A stretch of DNA of 64,000 nt, taken from positions 35,103 to 99,102 of the forward strand of contig NZ_JAHMHW010000018.1 of the NCBI RefSeq assembly GCF_020169515.1, read 5' to 3'. Positions within the stretch are counted from its first letter, which is position 1. Every line of letters starts with the position of its first letter. Below are positions 23,662 to 31,380 of the stretch, in pieces. Source of the stretch: Paenibacillus vietnamensis (GTDB lineage: Bacteria > Bacillota > Bacilli > Paenibacillales > Paenibacillaceae). Below the pieces are notes generated by a model. It saw only the letters and a list, made by a program, of their open reading frames with translations, was not told the DNA's origin and searched no databases. Position numbers and translations under genes: made by a program.

Positions 23662-25026
23662 ATGAAGACGGTGCGGATTGGGGCAGGCCAGGGCTTCTAT
23701 GGGGATTCCTTCGCGCCTGCATTGGAGACGGCAAAACGGGGCCATGTCCAGTATTTGTGCTTCGACAGCCTTGCCGAATTAACGCTGGCCATTCTTCAGA
23801 AGGACCGGCGGAGAGATCCGGCTTTGGGCTACGCAAAGGACATTTCCGCCGCGATGAGGGAGCTGCTTCCGCTTGCCAAGGAGAAGGGAATTAAGCTGCT
23901 CACGAATGCGGGCGGTATGAACCCGCTGGGTGCCCGGCAGGAGGTGCTGCGCGTCGCGGGCGAGCTGGGCATTACAGGGCTGAAGGTGGCGGCCGTCTCA
24001 GGCGACGACGTGCTGGGACAGCTGGAAGAGTGGGAAAAAGGCGGATTGTCTCTGAATCATATGGAGGACGGAAGAGATGCGGGGGCGGTGCGGAGCCGTA
24101 TTGTTTTCGCCAATGCCTATTTGGGGGCGGGACCGCTTGTGGAAGCGCTTCGACAAGGCGCCGACATTATCGTTACCGGGCGGGTGGCCGATTCGGCCTT
24201 GTTTCTGGCTCCGCTCATCCATGAATTCGGGTGGCAGGCGGAGGATTGGGACCGTCTTGCGCAAGGGCTGCTGATGGGCCATCTCATGGAGTGCTCCGGG
24301 CAGGCGTCGGGAGGCAATTTCAGCGGGGATTGGCAGTCCGTTCCGGATTTGGACGCTATCGGCTTTCCGGTAGCGGAGGTCCGGGAGGACGGCGAATTCG
24401 TGCTGACGAAAACGGAAGGAACGGGCGGATTGGTGTCGGTTGAGACGGTAAAAGAACAGCTGCTTTATGAGATTCACGATCCGTCGGCTTATGTGACGCC
24501 GGATGTTGTCGTCGATTTGACGGAGGTTCGACTGCAGGAGGCGGGAGTGAACCGGGTTAGAGTGACCGGCGCCCGGGGAACAAAGCGCCCCGATACGCTG
24601 AAGGTGGTCATGGGCTACGAGGACGGCTGGCTTGGGCAGGCAATATGGGGTTATTCGTGGCCGGACGCTTTGGCGAAGGCGAAAGCCGCGGACCGGATTA
24701 TCCGCATTCAAATGAAGCGGAAAGGCTTGCGGTTTCAGGAGGTCCGCACCGATTTTCTTGGGGTGAACTCGCTTCACGGACCGCTGGCGAAGGAGCCGGC
24801 GGAGGAGCTGAACGAGGTGTATTTGCGAATGGCGGTCCGTGCGGAGAGCAAAGAGGAAGCCGATAAGCTGGGCAGGCTGGTTCCTCCGCTTATGCTTAGC
24901 GGGCCTCCCGCGATGGGCGGATTTTTGGGAATGCTGAAGCCGCGCGAGCTGCTCGGCATGTGGTCCTGTCTTATTGCCCGGGAAATTGTCGAAAGCAAAA
25001 TTCAAGTCAGCGTAGTGGAGGTGTAG
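23662..25026 (+). CDS. AtuA-family protein (DUF1446), acyclic terpene/branched acyl catabolism
   Basis: The 454-residue protein fits the AtuA (DUF1446) family: an N-terminal RIGAGQGFYGDS, GYAKDISAAMRELLPLAKEKGIK, TNAGGMNPLGA and VTGRVADSALFLAPL near residue 170. AtuA is needed for citronellol/geraniol use in Pseudomonas, but its reaction is not established. I start at ATG 23662 (after GGGGGGATGG); the longer frame from 23452 runs through the family A repeat and is low-complexity. It leads a five-gene cluster with acyl-CoA enzymes, so a role in branched or prenyl acyl-CoA breakdown is inferred. Confidence 0.85.
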   Translation: MKTVRIGAGQGFYGDSFAPALETAKRGHVQYLCFDSLAELTLAILQKDRRRDPALGYAKDISAAMRELLPLAKEKGIKLLTNAGGMNPLGARQEVLRVAGELGITGLKVAAVSGDDVLGQLEEWEKGGLSLNHMEDGRDAGAVRSRIVFANAYLGAGPLVEALRQGADIIVTGRVADSALFLAPLIHEFGWQAEDWDRLAQGLLMGHLMECSGQASGGNFSGDWQSVPDLDAIGFPVAEVREDGEFVLTKTEGTGGLVSVETVKEQLLYEIHDPSAYVTPDVVVDLTEVRLQEAGVNRVRVTGARGTKRPDTLKVVMGYEDGWLGQAIWGYSWPDALAKAKAADRIIRIQMKRKGLRFQEVRTDFLGVNSLHGPLAKEPAEELNEVYLRMAVRAESKEEADKLGRLVPPLMLSGPPAMGGFLGMLKPRELLGMWSCLIAREIVESKIQVSVVEV

Positions 25027-25029
25027 GCG

Positions 25030-25371
25030 ATGGCCCTTGTCCAGCTGCGTCATCTCGTGCAGGCGCGTTCCGGCGATAAGGGAAATACGGTGAATATTGC
25101 GGTGTTCGCTCCGAACGCCGCTATCTACGAAGCTCTGGTGCGGGAGGTGACTGCGGAGCGGGTAAAGGAACATTTTGCCGGATGGGTAAGCGGAGAGGTG
25201 ACTCGGCACAAAGTGCCGAAGCTGCTGGCGATGAATTTCGTGTGCAGAGGGGCGCTTGGCGGCGGAGGCTCGGCGACGATGCGGATGGATAATCTCGGCA
25301 AGTGTTATGCGGCAAATTTTATGAGGATGGAAATCGAAATAGGCGACGGATTAGAGCTCTCCCAGACATAA
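25030..25371 (+). CDS. AtuA-associated small domain protein
   Basis: The 113-residue protein starts 4 bases after the AtuA stop. In other bacteria this sequence (LVQLRHLVQARSGDKGNTVNIAVFAPN, then GEVTRHKVPKLLAMNFV and LGGGGSATMRMDNLGKCYA) occurs as the C-terminal part of longer AtuA proteins; here it is a separate polypeptide, so the two probably assemble. No catalytic motif is recognised. Cytoplasmic. Confidence 0.8.
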   Translation: MALVQLRHLVQARSGDKGNTVNIAVFAPNAAIYEALVREVTAERVKEHFAGWVSGEVTRHKVPKLLAMNFVCRGALGGGGSATMRMDNLGKCYAANFMRMEIEIGDGLELSQT

Positions 25372-25390
25372 GCAAAGGAGGGTGTGGGAT

Positions 25391-26530
25391 ATGCATTTCG
25401 ATTTGACGGCAGAGCAGGCGATGATCAGGGATTTGATCCGCGATTTTGCGGATGCCGAAGTGGCGCCGGGGGCGGTTGAACGGGACCGCACGGGCGTTTT
25501 TCCGGTTGAAATTTTCGAAAAGCTGGCAAAGCTCGGGCTCATGGGGCTGCCTTTTTCGGAAAAATACGGGGGCGGAGGAGCGGATACGGTAAGCTTCGCG
25601 ATCGTCGTGGAGGAGCTGAGCAGGGTTTGCGCGTCGACGGGCATTACGTATTCCGCACATATTTCGTTAGGCGGCGCACCGCTGGACCGGTTTGGAACGG
25701 AGGAGCAGAAAGCGAAGTATTTAACGCCGATATGCAGCGGGGAGTACCTCGGAGCCTTCGGGCTGACCGAGCCGGATGCCGGCTCCGATGCAGGCGGTAC
25801 GCGGACGGCTGCCGTTCGGGACGGGGACCGGTGGATCATTAACGGCACTAAGTGTTTTATTACGAATGCCAGCTATGCCCGCAATCTCGTGCTGACCGCA
25901 GTCACTGACCGCTCCAAGGGGACGAACGGCATTAGTGCGTTTATCGTGCCTACGGATGCGCCGGGCTTTGCGGTGTCGGAGCGCTACGAGAAAATGGGGC
26001 TGCATGCGTCGAATACGACCGAGCTTGTACTTGATCAGGTAACCGTGCCGGAGGAAAATTTGCTGGGTGTCGAAGGCAGCGGCTATAAGCAGTTTTTGGC
26101 GGTGCTGGACGGGGGCCGGATCGGAATCGGCGCGATGGCCGTCGGCCTTGCGCAGGGCGCATTCGACAAAGCGCTTGGCTACGCGAAGCAAAGAAAGCAG
26201 TTCGGGCAGCCGCTGTCCGCCTTTCAGGCGATCCGGTTCAAGCTGGCGGATATGGCGATGAACATTGAAGCGGCAAGGAATATGGTCTACAAGGCGGCTT
26301 GGCTGAAGGACCAGGGACGGGGCTTTAAGAAGGAAGCGGCGATGGCCAAACTGTTCGCCTCGGAAATGTGCATGAAGGTCTGCGATCAGGCGGTGCAAAT
26401 TCACGGCGGCTACGGCTACATGAGGGAGTACGAGGTGGAGCGCTTCATGCGCGATGCCAAGCTGCTCGAAATCGGCGAGGGAACGTCGGAAATTCAGCGG
26501 ATGGTGATTGCGGGGCAGATCGGATGCTGA
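25391..26530 (+). CDS. Acyl-CoA dehydrogenase
   Basis: The 379-residue flavoenzyme has the complete family pattern: N-terminal helical domain, FGLTEPDAGSDAGGTRTAA (FAD and acyl-CoA contacts) near 125, RVEHG-type substrate region replaced by AVLDGGRIGIGAMAVGLAQGAFDKALGYAKQRKQFG near 235-270, and YEVERFMRDAKLLEIGEGTSEIQRMVIAG at the end. The catalytic base is expected in the GEGTSE region, as in short-branched and isovaleryl-CoA dehydrogenases, though it cannot be assigned with certainty by eye. ATG 25391 follows AAAGGAGGG. Its neighbours suggest branched acyl-CoA oxidation. Confidence 0.92.
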   Translation: MHFDLTAEQAMIRDLIRDFADAEVAPGAVERDRTGVFPVEIFEKLAKLGLMGLPFSEKYGGGGADTVSFAIVVEELSRVCASTGITYSAHISLGGAPLDRFGTEEQKAKYLTPICSGEYLGAFGLTEPDAGSDAGGTRTAAVRDGDRWIINGTKCFITNASYARNLVLTAVTDRSKGTNGISAFIVPTDAPGFAVSERYEKMGLHASNTTELVLDQVTVPEENLLGVEGSGYKQFLAVLDGGRIGIGAMAVGLAQGAFDKALGYAKQRKQFGQPLSAFQAIRFKLADMAMNIEAARNMVYKAAWLKDQGRGFKKEAAMAKLFASEMCMKVCDQAVQIHGGYGYMREYEVERFMRDAKLLEIGEGTSEIQRMVIAGQIGC

Positions 26531-26577
26531 CAGGCAGCGGTCCGCTGGAGCCCGGCGCGTAGAGAGGAGGATGGGAA

Positions 26578-28122
26578 ATGCCGGACAGATGCGAATCGGG
26601 GAACGGGGGGCTGCAGGAGCGAATCGAGCGGATCAAGCAGGGAGGCGCCGCCCGCTACCACGAGAAAAACGCCGAGCAGGGAAAGCTGTTCGTCCGCGAC
26701 CGGCTGAAGCTGCTGTTCGATCCGGATTTCGAGCTGGAGGACGCTTTGTTCGCCAACTGCGCGCAGCCGGACCTGCCGGCTGACGGCGTCGTGACGGCGA
26801 TAGGCAAAATTAACGGGCAAACCGTCTGCGTCATCGCCAACGATTCGACCGTCAAGGCCGGTTCGTGGGGAGCACGGACGGTTGAGAAAATGATCCGGAT
26901 GCAGGAAACCGCGGATAAAATGCGGGTTCCGCTTCTGTATCTGGTCGATTCGGCTGGTGCGCGGATTACGGACCAGGTGGAGATGTACCCGGGTCGGCGC
27001 GGCGCGGGGAAAATTTTTTACAATCAGGTGAAGCTGTCGGGGAAGGTCCCTCAGGTCTGCCTGTTATTCGGCCCGTCGGCAGCGGGCGGGGCGTACATTC
27101 CCGCCTTCTGCGACATCGTGATCATGGTGGACGGCAATGCCTCGATGTACCTAGGCTCCCCGCGGATTGTCGAAATCGTAACCGGGGAAAAATCGACACT
27201 GGAGCAGCTGGGCGGAGCCCGCATGCATTGCTCCATATCGGGATGCGGCGACGTGCTCGCTTCCAGCGAAGAAGAGGCGATTGCGTTCGCGCGGGATTAT
27301 CTTGGTTTTTTTCCGGCCAATTGTGCGGAAAGGCCGGCCGTTATGGAAGCGAAGCCTGCCGTAGAGCTCGAACAAACGCTGGAGGACATCGTCCCCGGCA
27401 ACCAGTACGCAGCTTTCGACATGTACGATTTCATCGAACGGATTGTCGACGAGGACTCGTTTCTTGAGATCAAGAAGCTGTTCGCCAAGGAGCTCATTAC
27501 GGGTTTTGGCCGGTTTGCAGGCAGGCCGGTCGGCATTATCGCGAATCAGCCCCGGACGAAGGGGGGCATTCTGTTCCACGACTCGGCCGACAAAGCGGCC
27601 AAATTCATCTGCTTATGCGACGCCTATCATATTCCGCTTCTGTTTCTGGCGGACGTTCCGGGCTTTATGGTCGGTACGCGGGTGGAGCAGGCGGGCATCA
27701 TCCGGCATGGCGCAAAAATGATAACGGCCGTATCGGAGGCGACCGTACCCAAAATTTCGGTCATCGTGCGCAAAGCGTACGGGGCCGGGTTGTATGCGAT
27801 GGCCGGACCGGCGTTCGAGCCGGACTGCTGCCTCGCGCTGCCTTCAGCCCAAATCGCCGTAATGGGGGCCGAGGCGGCAATCAATGCGGTGTACGCGAAC
27901 AAAATCGCGGAGCTCCCCGAGGGGGAAAGAGACGGCTTCATCGCCGGCAAGCGGGAGGAATACAACAAGGACATCGACATCTACAGCCTGGCCTCGGAAA
28001 TGGTTATCGACGGGATCGTTCCGGCGAACGAGCTGCGCGGCGAGCTGATCAAGCGGTTCGGCGTTTATTCGGGGAGAATTGTTCCGAATGCGGAGCGGAA
28101 GCATCCCGTTTATCCGGTGTAG
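26578..28122 (+). CDS. Acyl-CoA carboxylase, carboxyltransferase (beta) subunit
   Basis: The 514-residue protein is a biotin-dependent carboxyltransferase of the propionyl/methylcrotonyl/geranyl-CoA class, with both crotonase-like halves: RDRLKLLFDPDFELEDA, LLYLVDSAGARITDQVEMYPGRRGAGKIFYNQVKLSG, FGPSAAGGAYIPAFCD, and in the C-terminal half PLLFLADVPGFMVGTRVEQAGIIRHGAKMI and YGAGLYAMAGPAFEPD. The last motifs are those of methylcrotonyl- or geranyl-CoA carboxylases. No biotin carboxylase/carrier (alpha) gene is present in this cluster or elsewhere in the window, so it must be supplied in trans. AGGAGG precedes ATG 26578. Confidence 0.9.
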   Translation: MPDRCESGNGGLQERIERIKQGGAARYHEKNAEQGKLFVRDRLKLLFDPDFELEDALFANCAQPDLPADGVVTAIGKINGQTVCVIANDSTVKAGSWGARTVEKMIRMQETADKMRVPLLYLVDSAGARITDQVEMYPGRRGAGKIFYNQVKLSGKVPQVCLLFGPSAAGGAYIPAFCDIVIMVDGNASMYLGSPRIVEIVTGEKSTLEQLGGARMHCSISGCGDVLASSEEEAIAFARDYLGFFPANCAERPAVMEAKPAVELEQTLEDIVPGNQYAAFDMYDFIERIVDEDSFLEIKKLFAKELITGFGRFAGRPVGIIANQPRTKGGILFHDSADKAAKFICLCDAYHIPLLFLADVPGFMVGTRVEQAGIIRHGAKMITAVSEATVPKISVIVRKAYGAGLYAMAGPAFEPDCCLALPSAQIAVMGAEAAINAVYANKIAELPEGERDGFIAGKREEYNKDIDIYSLASEMVIDGIVPANELRGELIKRFGVYSGRIVPNAERKHPVYPV

Positions 28123-28230
28123 CGGAAAAGGAGAGGCGATTTTGCGGACGGTCAGCTAAATTGCGTATCCGCAGCTGCTGTTCGCAAACGGTATTAGCGG
28201 GGGGCATGCGGTGGCACGGAGGTGACGGGC

Positions 28231-29013
28231 ATGAGTGATCCGGTGCTGTGGGAGCGGCGGGGGCATGTCGGCTATATCCGGCTGAACCGGCCGGAGAGTC
28301 TGAATGCGCTGAGCGGCGATATGCTGGCTGCGCTTGGCGGGATTGTCGAAGCGATCGGCCAAAGCACGCGCGAAATCCGTACGGTGATCATATCCGGCGA
28401 AGGCAGGGCCTTCTGCGCAGGCGCGGATTTGAAGGAGCGCAGAACGATGGACGAAGGGCAGGTCCGGAGCAGCGTCAGCCGGATCAGGGAGGTGCTCGCC
28501 GCGATCGAACGGCTGCCGCAGCCGACCATCGCGGCCATCAACGGCTTCGCATTCGGGGGCGGACTGGAGCTTGCGTTATGCTGCGATTTTCGTTTTGCGG
28601 TCCGCGGGGCGCAGCTCGGGCTGACGGAGACGGGGCTTGGCATCATTCCCGGTGCGGGAGGCACGCAGCGGTTGCCGCGTCTTCTCGGACCGGGCAAAGC
28701 GAAGGAGCTGATTTTGACCGCACGCAAAATATCCGCAGACAAGGCCTGCGAAATCGGGCTGTTGAACGGAGTGGCGGATGATCTCGCTCAGCTGGAGAGC
28801 AGCTGCGGGAGGCTGGCCGCTGAAATGCTTGCGAACGCCCCGCTCGCGGTCTATCAGGCGAAGTCTGCGATCGACCGCGGCTTGGATACCGATTTGCAGA
28901 CGGGGATGACGCTGGAATGGGCCGCCTATGAAGCGACCTTAACGACCAAAGACCGGCAGGAGGCGCTGGAAGCGTTCCGCGAGAAACGGCCGCCGCGGTT
29001 TACGGGCGAGTAG
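28231..29013 (+). CDS. Enoyl-CoA hydratase/isomerase family protein
   Basis: The 260-residue crotonase-fold protein has the oxyanion-hole segments FCAGADLKERR near 65 and FAFGGGLELALCCDFRFAV near 105, and the catalytic pair region LTETGLGIIPGAGGTQRLPRLLG near 130-150 with the two expected glutamates. In this setting it may hydrate methylglutaconyl-CoA or a related branched enoyl-CoA. GGAGGTGACGGGC before ATG 28231 decides the start. The gap of about 100 bases to the carboxylase gene contains only a five-codon frame behind a good ribosome site, perhaps a scar of a lost gene. Confidence 0.9.
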   Translation: MSDPVLWERRGHVGYIRLNRPESLNALSGDMLAALGGIVEAIGQSTREIRTVIISGEGRAFCAGADLKERRTMDEGQVRSSVSRIREVLAAIERLPQPTIAAINGFAFGGGLELALCCDFRFAVRGAQLGLTETGLGIIPGAGGTQRLPRLLGPGKAKELILTARKISADKACEIGLLNGVADDLAQLESSCGRLAAEMLANAPLAVYQAKSAIDRGLDTDLQTGMTLEWAAYEATLTTKDRQEALEAFREKRPPRFTGE

Positions 29014-29211
29014 AGCGCTGAAAGGGGCGTTGCCCGGGCAAAGTTACTGGGGAAATCCTGAATAGAGCGTCGACGGGGGTGCTGCCGGGCAAAATTTCCG
29101 GAAAAGTCCAGCATAGAGCGCTGAAAGTGGCATCGTTAGGCAAGATTGCCGGAAAAATCAAACATGGAAAGAGGGCAGATTGGCAAAAGTTACTGGAAAG
29201 ATCCACCACAT
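29011..29211. repeat. Four tandem copies of a degenerate 51-bp repeat
   Basis: Each unit starts near AGAGCGCTGAAA, contains a GGCAAAGTTACT or GGCAAGATTGCC segment and ends GGAAAAATCCAGCAT-like. Copies begin near 29011, 29063, 29114 and 29160. The period is a multiple of three, so an open frame persists on the minus strand. It fills the space between the convergent hydratase and reductase genes, where a terminator would be expected. Confidence 0.7.
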
Positions 29212-30135
29212 TCAGCCCTTTTTTCTGTTTTCGGCGTTAATCTTCGATAGAGCCTCATAAAGCGTGCTGAAAGAAGGGGTATCGATGCCCAGCGCTTGCC
29301 CCTTACGTACAAAATAACCGCAGAGAGATTCGACTTCCATCTGCTTTCCCTGCTCCCGGTGCTGCAGCATCGACGGCCGATGCTTCCTTGCAGACTCCGC
29401 TTCCTCGAAGAAGCCGTCGATCAGCTCCTGCTTTACCGGAATGCCGAGCGCCGAGCCAATCTGCACAGCTTCCGTGAGCGAGCGTTCGGCGGTCGCTCGA
29501 AGATTCTCATCGTCCAAAATTTCGCCGACGGTTACCCGATTAAACGCCGCTATCGGGTTGAAAACGGAATTGATGAGCAGCTTGCTCCATTTTTCGACCA
29601 TGATTTGTTCCGACAGTTCACATTCCATTCCGGCTGCCTGAAACATCCGGCAGGCCGATTCGGCCCGAATCCTGCCGCTTTCATCCAAAGCGCCGATCAG
29701 AAGGGACTGCAGCTTTTTCTGACGAAGGACGCCCGGCGCTTCCAGGATGACGGTCAAATAAGCGACGCCCGAGAGCACCCGGTTCTTGCCGAATAGTCCG
29801 GCCAAAATCTCTTCGTTATCCACCCCGTTTTGCAGGGTCAAAATGCCGGCATCCTTCTTCAGCCAAGGCAGAAGCTCCCTGCCCGCAACGAGCGTATCCG
29901 TCGAGCTGACCGTAAACAGAATCAGCTCCGCCCGGCTCATCTCCTTCAAATCTGCCGTAAAATGTCCGTCCACGCGGAAAGTGCCGGCATCGTTATGAAC
30001 AAGCAGGCCGCGCTCCTTCATCGCTTCCAAATGCTTGCCTCTCGCCGCAAAAATAACATCGTGACCCGCCCGGCTCAGCACCGCCCCGCAGTATCCGCCT
30101 ATGGCACCCGCACCAACCACTCCGATGATCATCAT
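29212..30135 (-). CDS. Ketopantoate reductase family protein (2-dehydropantoate 2-reductase-like)
   Basis: The 307-residue protein has an N-terminal Rossmann fold with IGVVGAGAIGGYCGAVLSRAGHDV and a C-terminal helical domain with the PanE signature MVEKWSKLLINSVFNPIAAF (catalytic Lys region) and EHRPSMLQ-like SARKHRPSMLQHREQGKQMEVESLCG near 260-285. It would reduce 2-dehydropantoate to pantoate with NADPH in CoA synthesis, but many paralogues act on other 2-oxo acids, so the substrate is uncertain. GAGAGGAG precedes ATG 30135. It faces the AtuA cluster and is transcribed alone. Confidence 0.88.
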   Translation of the reverse strand: MMIIGVVGAGAIGGYCGAVLSRAGHDVIFAARGKHLEAMKERGLLVHNDAGTFRVDGHFTADLKEMSRAELILFTVSSTDTLVAGRELLPWLKKDAGILTLQNGVDNEEILAGLFGKNRVLSGVAYLTVILEAPGVLRQKKLQSLLIGALDESGRIRAESACRMFQAAGMECELSEQIMVEKWSKLLINSVFNPIAAFNRVTVGEILDDENLRATAERSLTEAVQIGSALGIPVKQELIDGFFEEAESARKHRPSMLQHREQGKQMEVESLCGYFVRKGQALGIDTPSFSTLYEALSKINAENRKKG

Positions 30136-30323
30136 CCCAGCTCCTCTCCGCAGAGGTATGAACCTATCTCTGATAGGATATGAGACGGCGCAAGCTTTGA
30201 CACTCCTTTAGCGGATTCCCGTACCCGGCCAAGAGCGGCAAAGCGGCAGTGTGATGTAATGATTTGGTACCCATTATTATATAGGAACAGGGGGACAATA
30301 GCAGTAAACAAGGAGGGTTGACG

Positions 30324-30455
30324 ATGAACATCATGGACGGAATGGATGCGGCGAGGTTTAATTCCGGCAATCCGGATCAGAAGCCGAAGGGCAAAGCTGC
30401 GAAAAAAGAGGAGAAAAACATGCCGATGGTGCTGCGTAATTTGAACAATAAGTAG
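30324..30455 (+). CDS. Small basic protein of 43 residues, unrecognised
   Basis: ATG 30324 is six bases after AAGGAGGG, an excellent ribosome site, and opens a 43-codon frame. The product begins MNIMDGMDAARF, has a Lys-rich middle (KPKGKAAKKEEK) and ends MVLRNLNNK. It is hydrophilic and strongly basic with no membrane segment. In a sporulating host, small basic or hydrophilic proteins of this size are often spore-core proteins, but I see no match to a known SASP. It reads away from the reductase gene, starting about 190 bases from it. Confidence 0.55.
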   Translation: MNIMDGMDAARFNSGNPDQKPKGKAAKKEEKNMPMVLRNLNNK

Positions 30456-30615
30456 CTCTAAATGGCGTAGGGTTCTCAAAAAAGAATCAATTTCAAAAGA
30501 ACCGGCTTCAAAAGAACCCGCTTTTGCGGCATGAGTGCTGCAGGATACCAAAAGGGGTCTTATTAGCTAAACGATAAGCTGAGTGTGAGTTAAGAACAAA
30601 ATTGATAGGCGGCAC

Positions 30616-30872
30616 AAGTGCATTGCGAAGTAAAGGGACCTGAGCTTAGCCGATCTTATCCGAAGGCTTTGGCTCAGGTCCTTGCTGCGCAGAATGCACT
30701 TTGTACAGCGGATTGGGCTAAAACTCATACTGCTCTTAATTCTGCTGCACTTCATGCAGCAGAATCCGGCCGAAGCGCCTGACACCACCTAAAACTAGTC
30801 ACTTTAAACGCACTCTACTGTAAAAACTGCAGCAGAAGCACCTGACACTCTAACTATGTCAGGTTTCTGCTG
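30616..30872. repeat. Cluster of palindromic repeats (CAGCAGAA family)
   Basis: Three hairpins lie in a row. The first spans 30616-30701 (AAGTGCATT/AATGCACTT enclosing GGACCTGAGC/GCTCAGGTCC). The second is a perfect 11-bp arm pair, ATTCTGCTGCA/TGCAGCAGAAT, at 30739-30765. The third, at 30830-30872, has CAGCAGAAGCACCTGACA against TGTCAGGTTTCTGCTG. A 15-bp direct repeat (TTCAAAAGAACCSGC) precedes them near 30492, and two CTGTATTTTATACAG palindromes follow near 30870 and 31070. The gap 30456-31105 holds no other gene that I can support. Confidence 0.6.
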
Positions 30873-30892
30873 TATTTTATACAGTGGAACGG

Positions 30893-31045
30893 CATCCAAG
30901 ATGCCAACGTCCCGCATCCATTACGCCACCGGTCCAGCATCCATTGCCACGGTTCAGCATCCATGCTGCCGATGTCCAACATCCACGACGCCACGGTCCA
31001 GCATCCATGCTGCCAACGTATGACGCCACGTCCAACATGTCCAGC
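30893..31045. repeat. Degenerate tandem repeats with GTCCAGCATCCATGCTGCC core
   Basis: Five to six imperfect units containing CCACGGTCCAGCATCCA and variants alternate with GACGCCAC. No frame of interest crosses them. Confidence 0.5.
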
Positions 31046-31105
31046 GACCAGTAACCTTGCCAGAGCTCAGCTGTATTTTATACAGCTGAACATCAAGCCC
31101 GCTAA

Positions 31106-31192
31106 TTACTTCGAATCCTTGTTCGAGCCGGCGACCTCGGAATCTTTATTGTTCCCGGGGCCTTTTTTCTTTTTTGTGTCTTGACGCGACAT
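31106..31192 (-). CDS. Tiny basic hydrophilic protein of 28 residues
   Basis: On the minus strand ATG 31192 is preceded by GAGGAGGAG at good spacing and opens 28 codons ending TAA at 31106. The product begins MSRQDTKKKKGPGNN and is made only of polar and charged residues with several Lys and Asn, without a single large hydrophobic side chain apart from one Val. The composition recalls very small spore-core proteins, but no family is recognised. The ribosome site and the bias make it more likely than chance; expression is unknown. Confidence 0.45.
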   Translation of the reverse strand: MSRQDTKKKKGPGNNKDSEVAGSNKDSK

Positions 31193-31380
31193 TCGGGATC
31201 TCCTCCTCACCCTCAATTTTTCGATCGACGTTATGGTTTCCAAGATGAAAGAGGATTATGAGGGCGCCTCAGCAATTAAACAATCCGACCTCACCTAATC
31301 AAAACGAAATAAAACCAATCGTTGTTATATGGTTGAATCCCCTCGCTATCCTTTATCATGAAAACACGAGGAGGATGAAT

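Noticed and set aside
23998..25209. 403-codon open frame on the minus strand
   Set aside because: Antisense to the AtuA genes, whose own frame has clear family motifs.
29011..29211. CRISPR array
   Set aside because: The units are contiguous and degenerate over their whole length; there are no constant repeats with unique spacers and no cas genes nearby.
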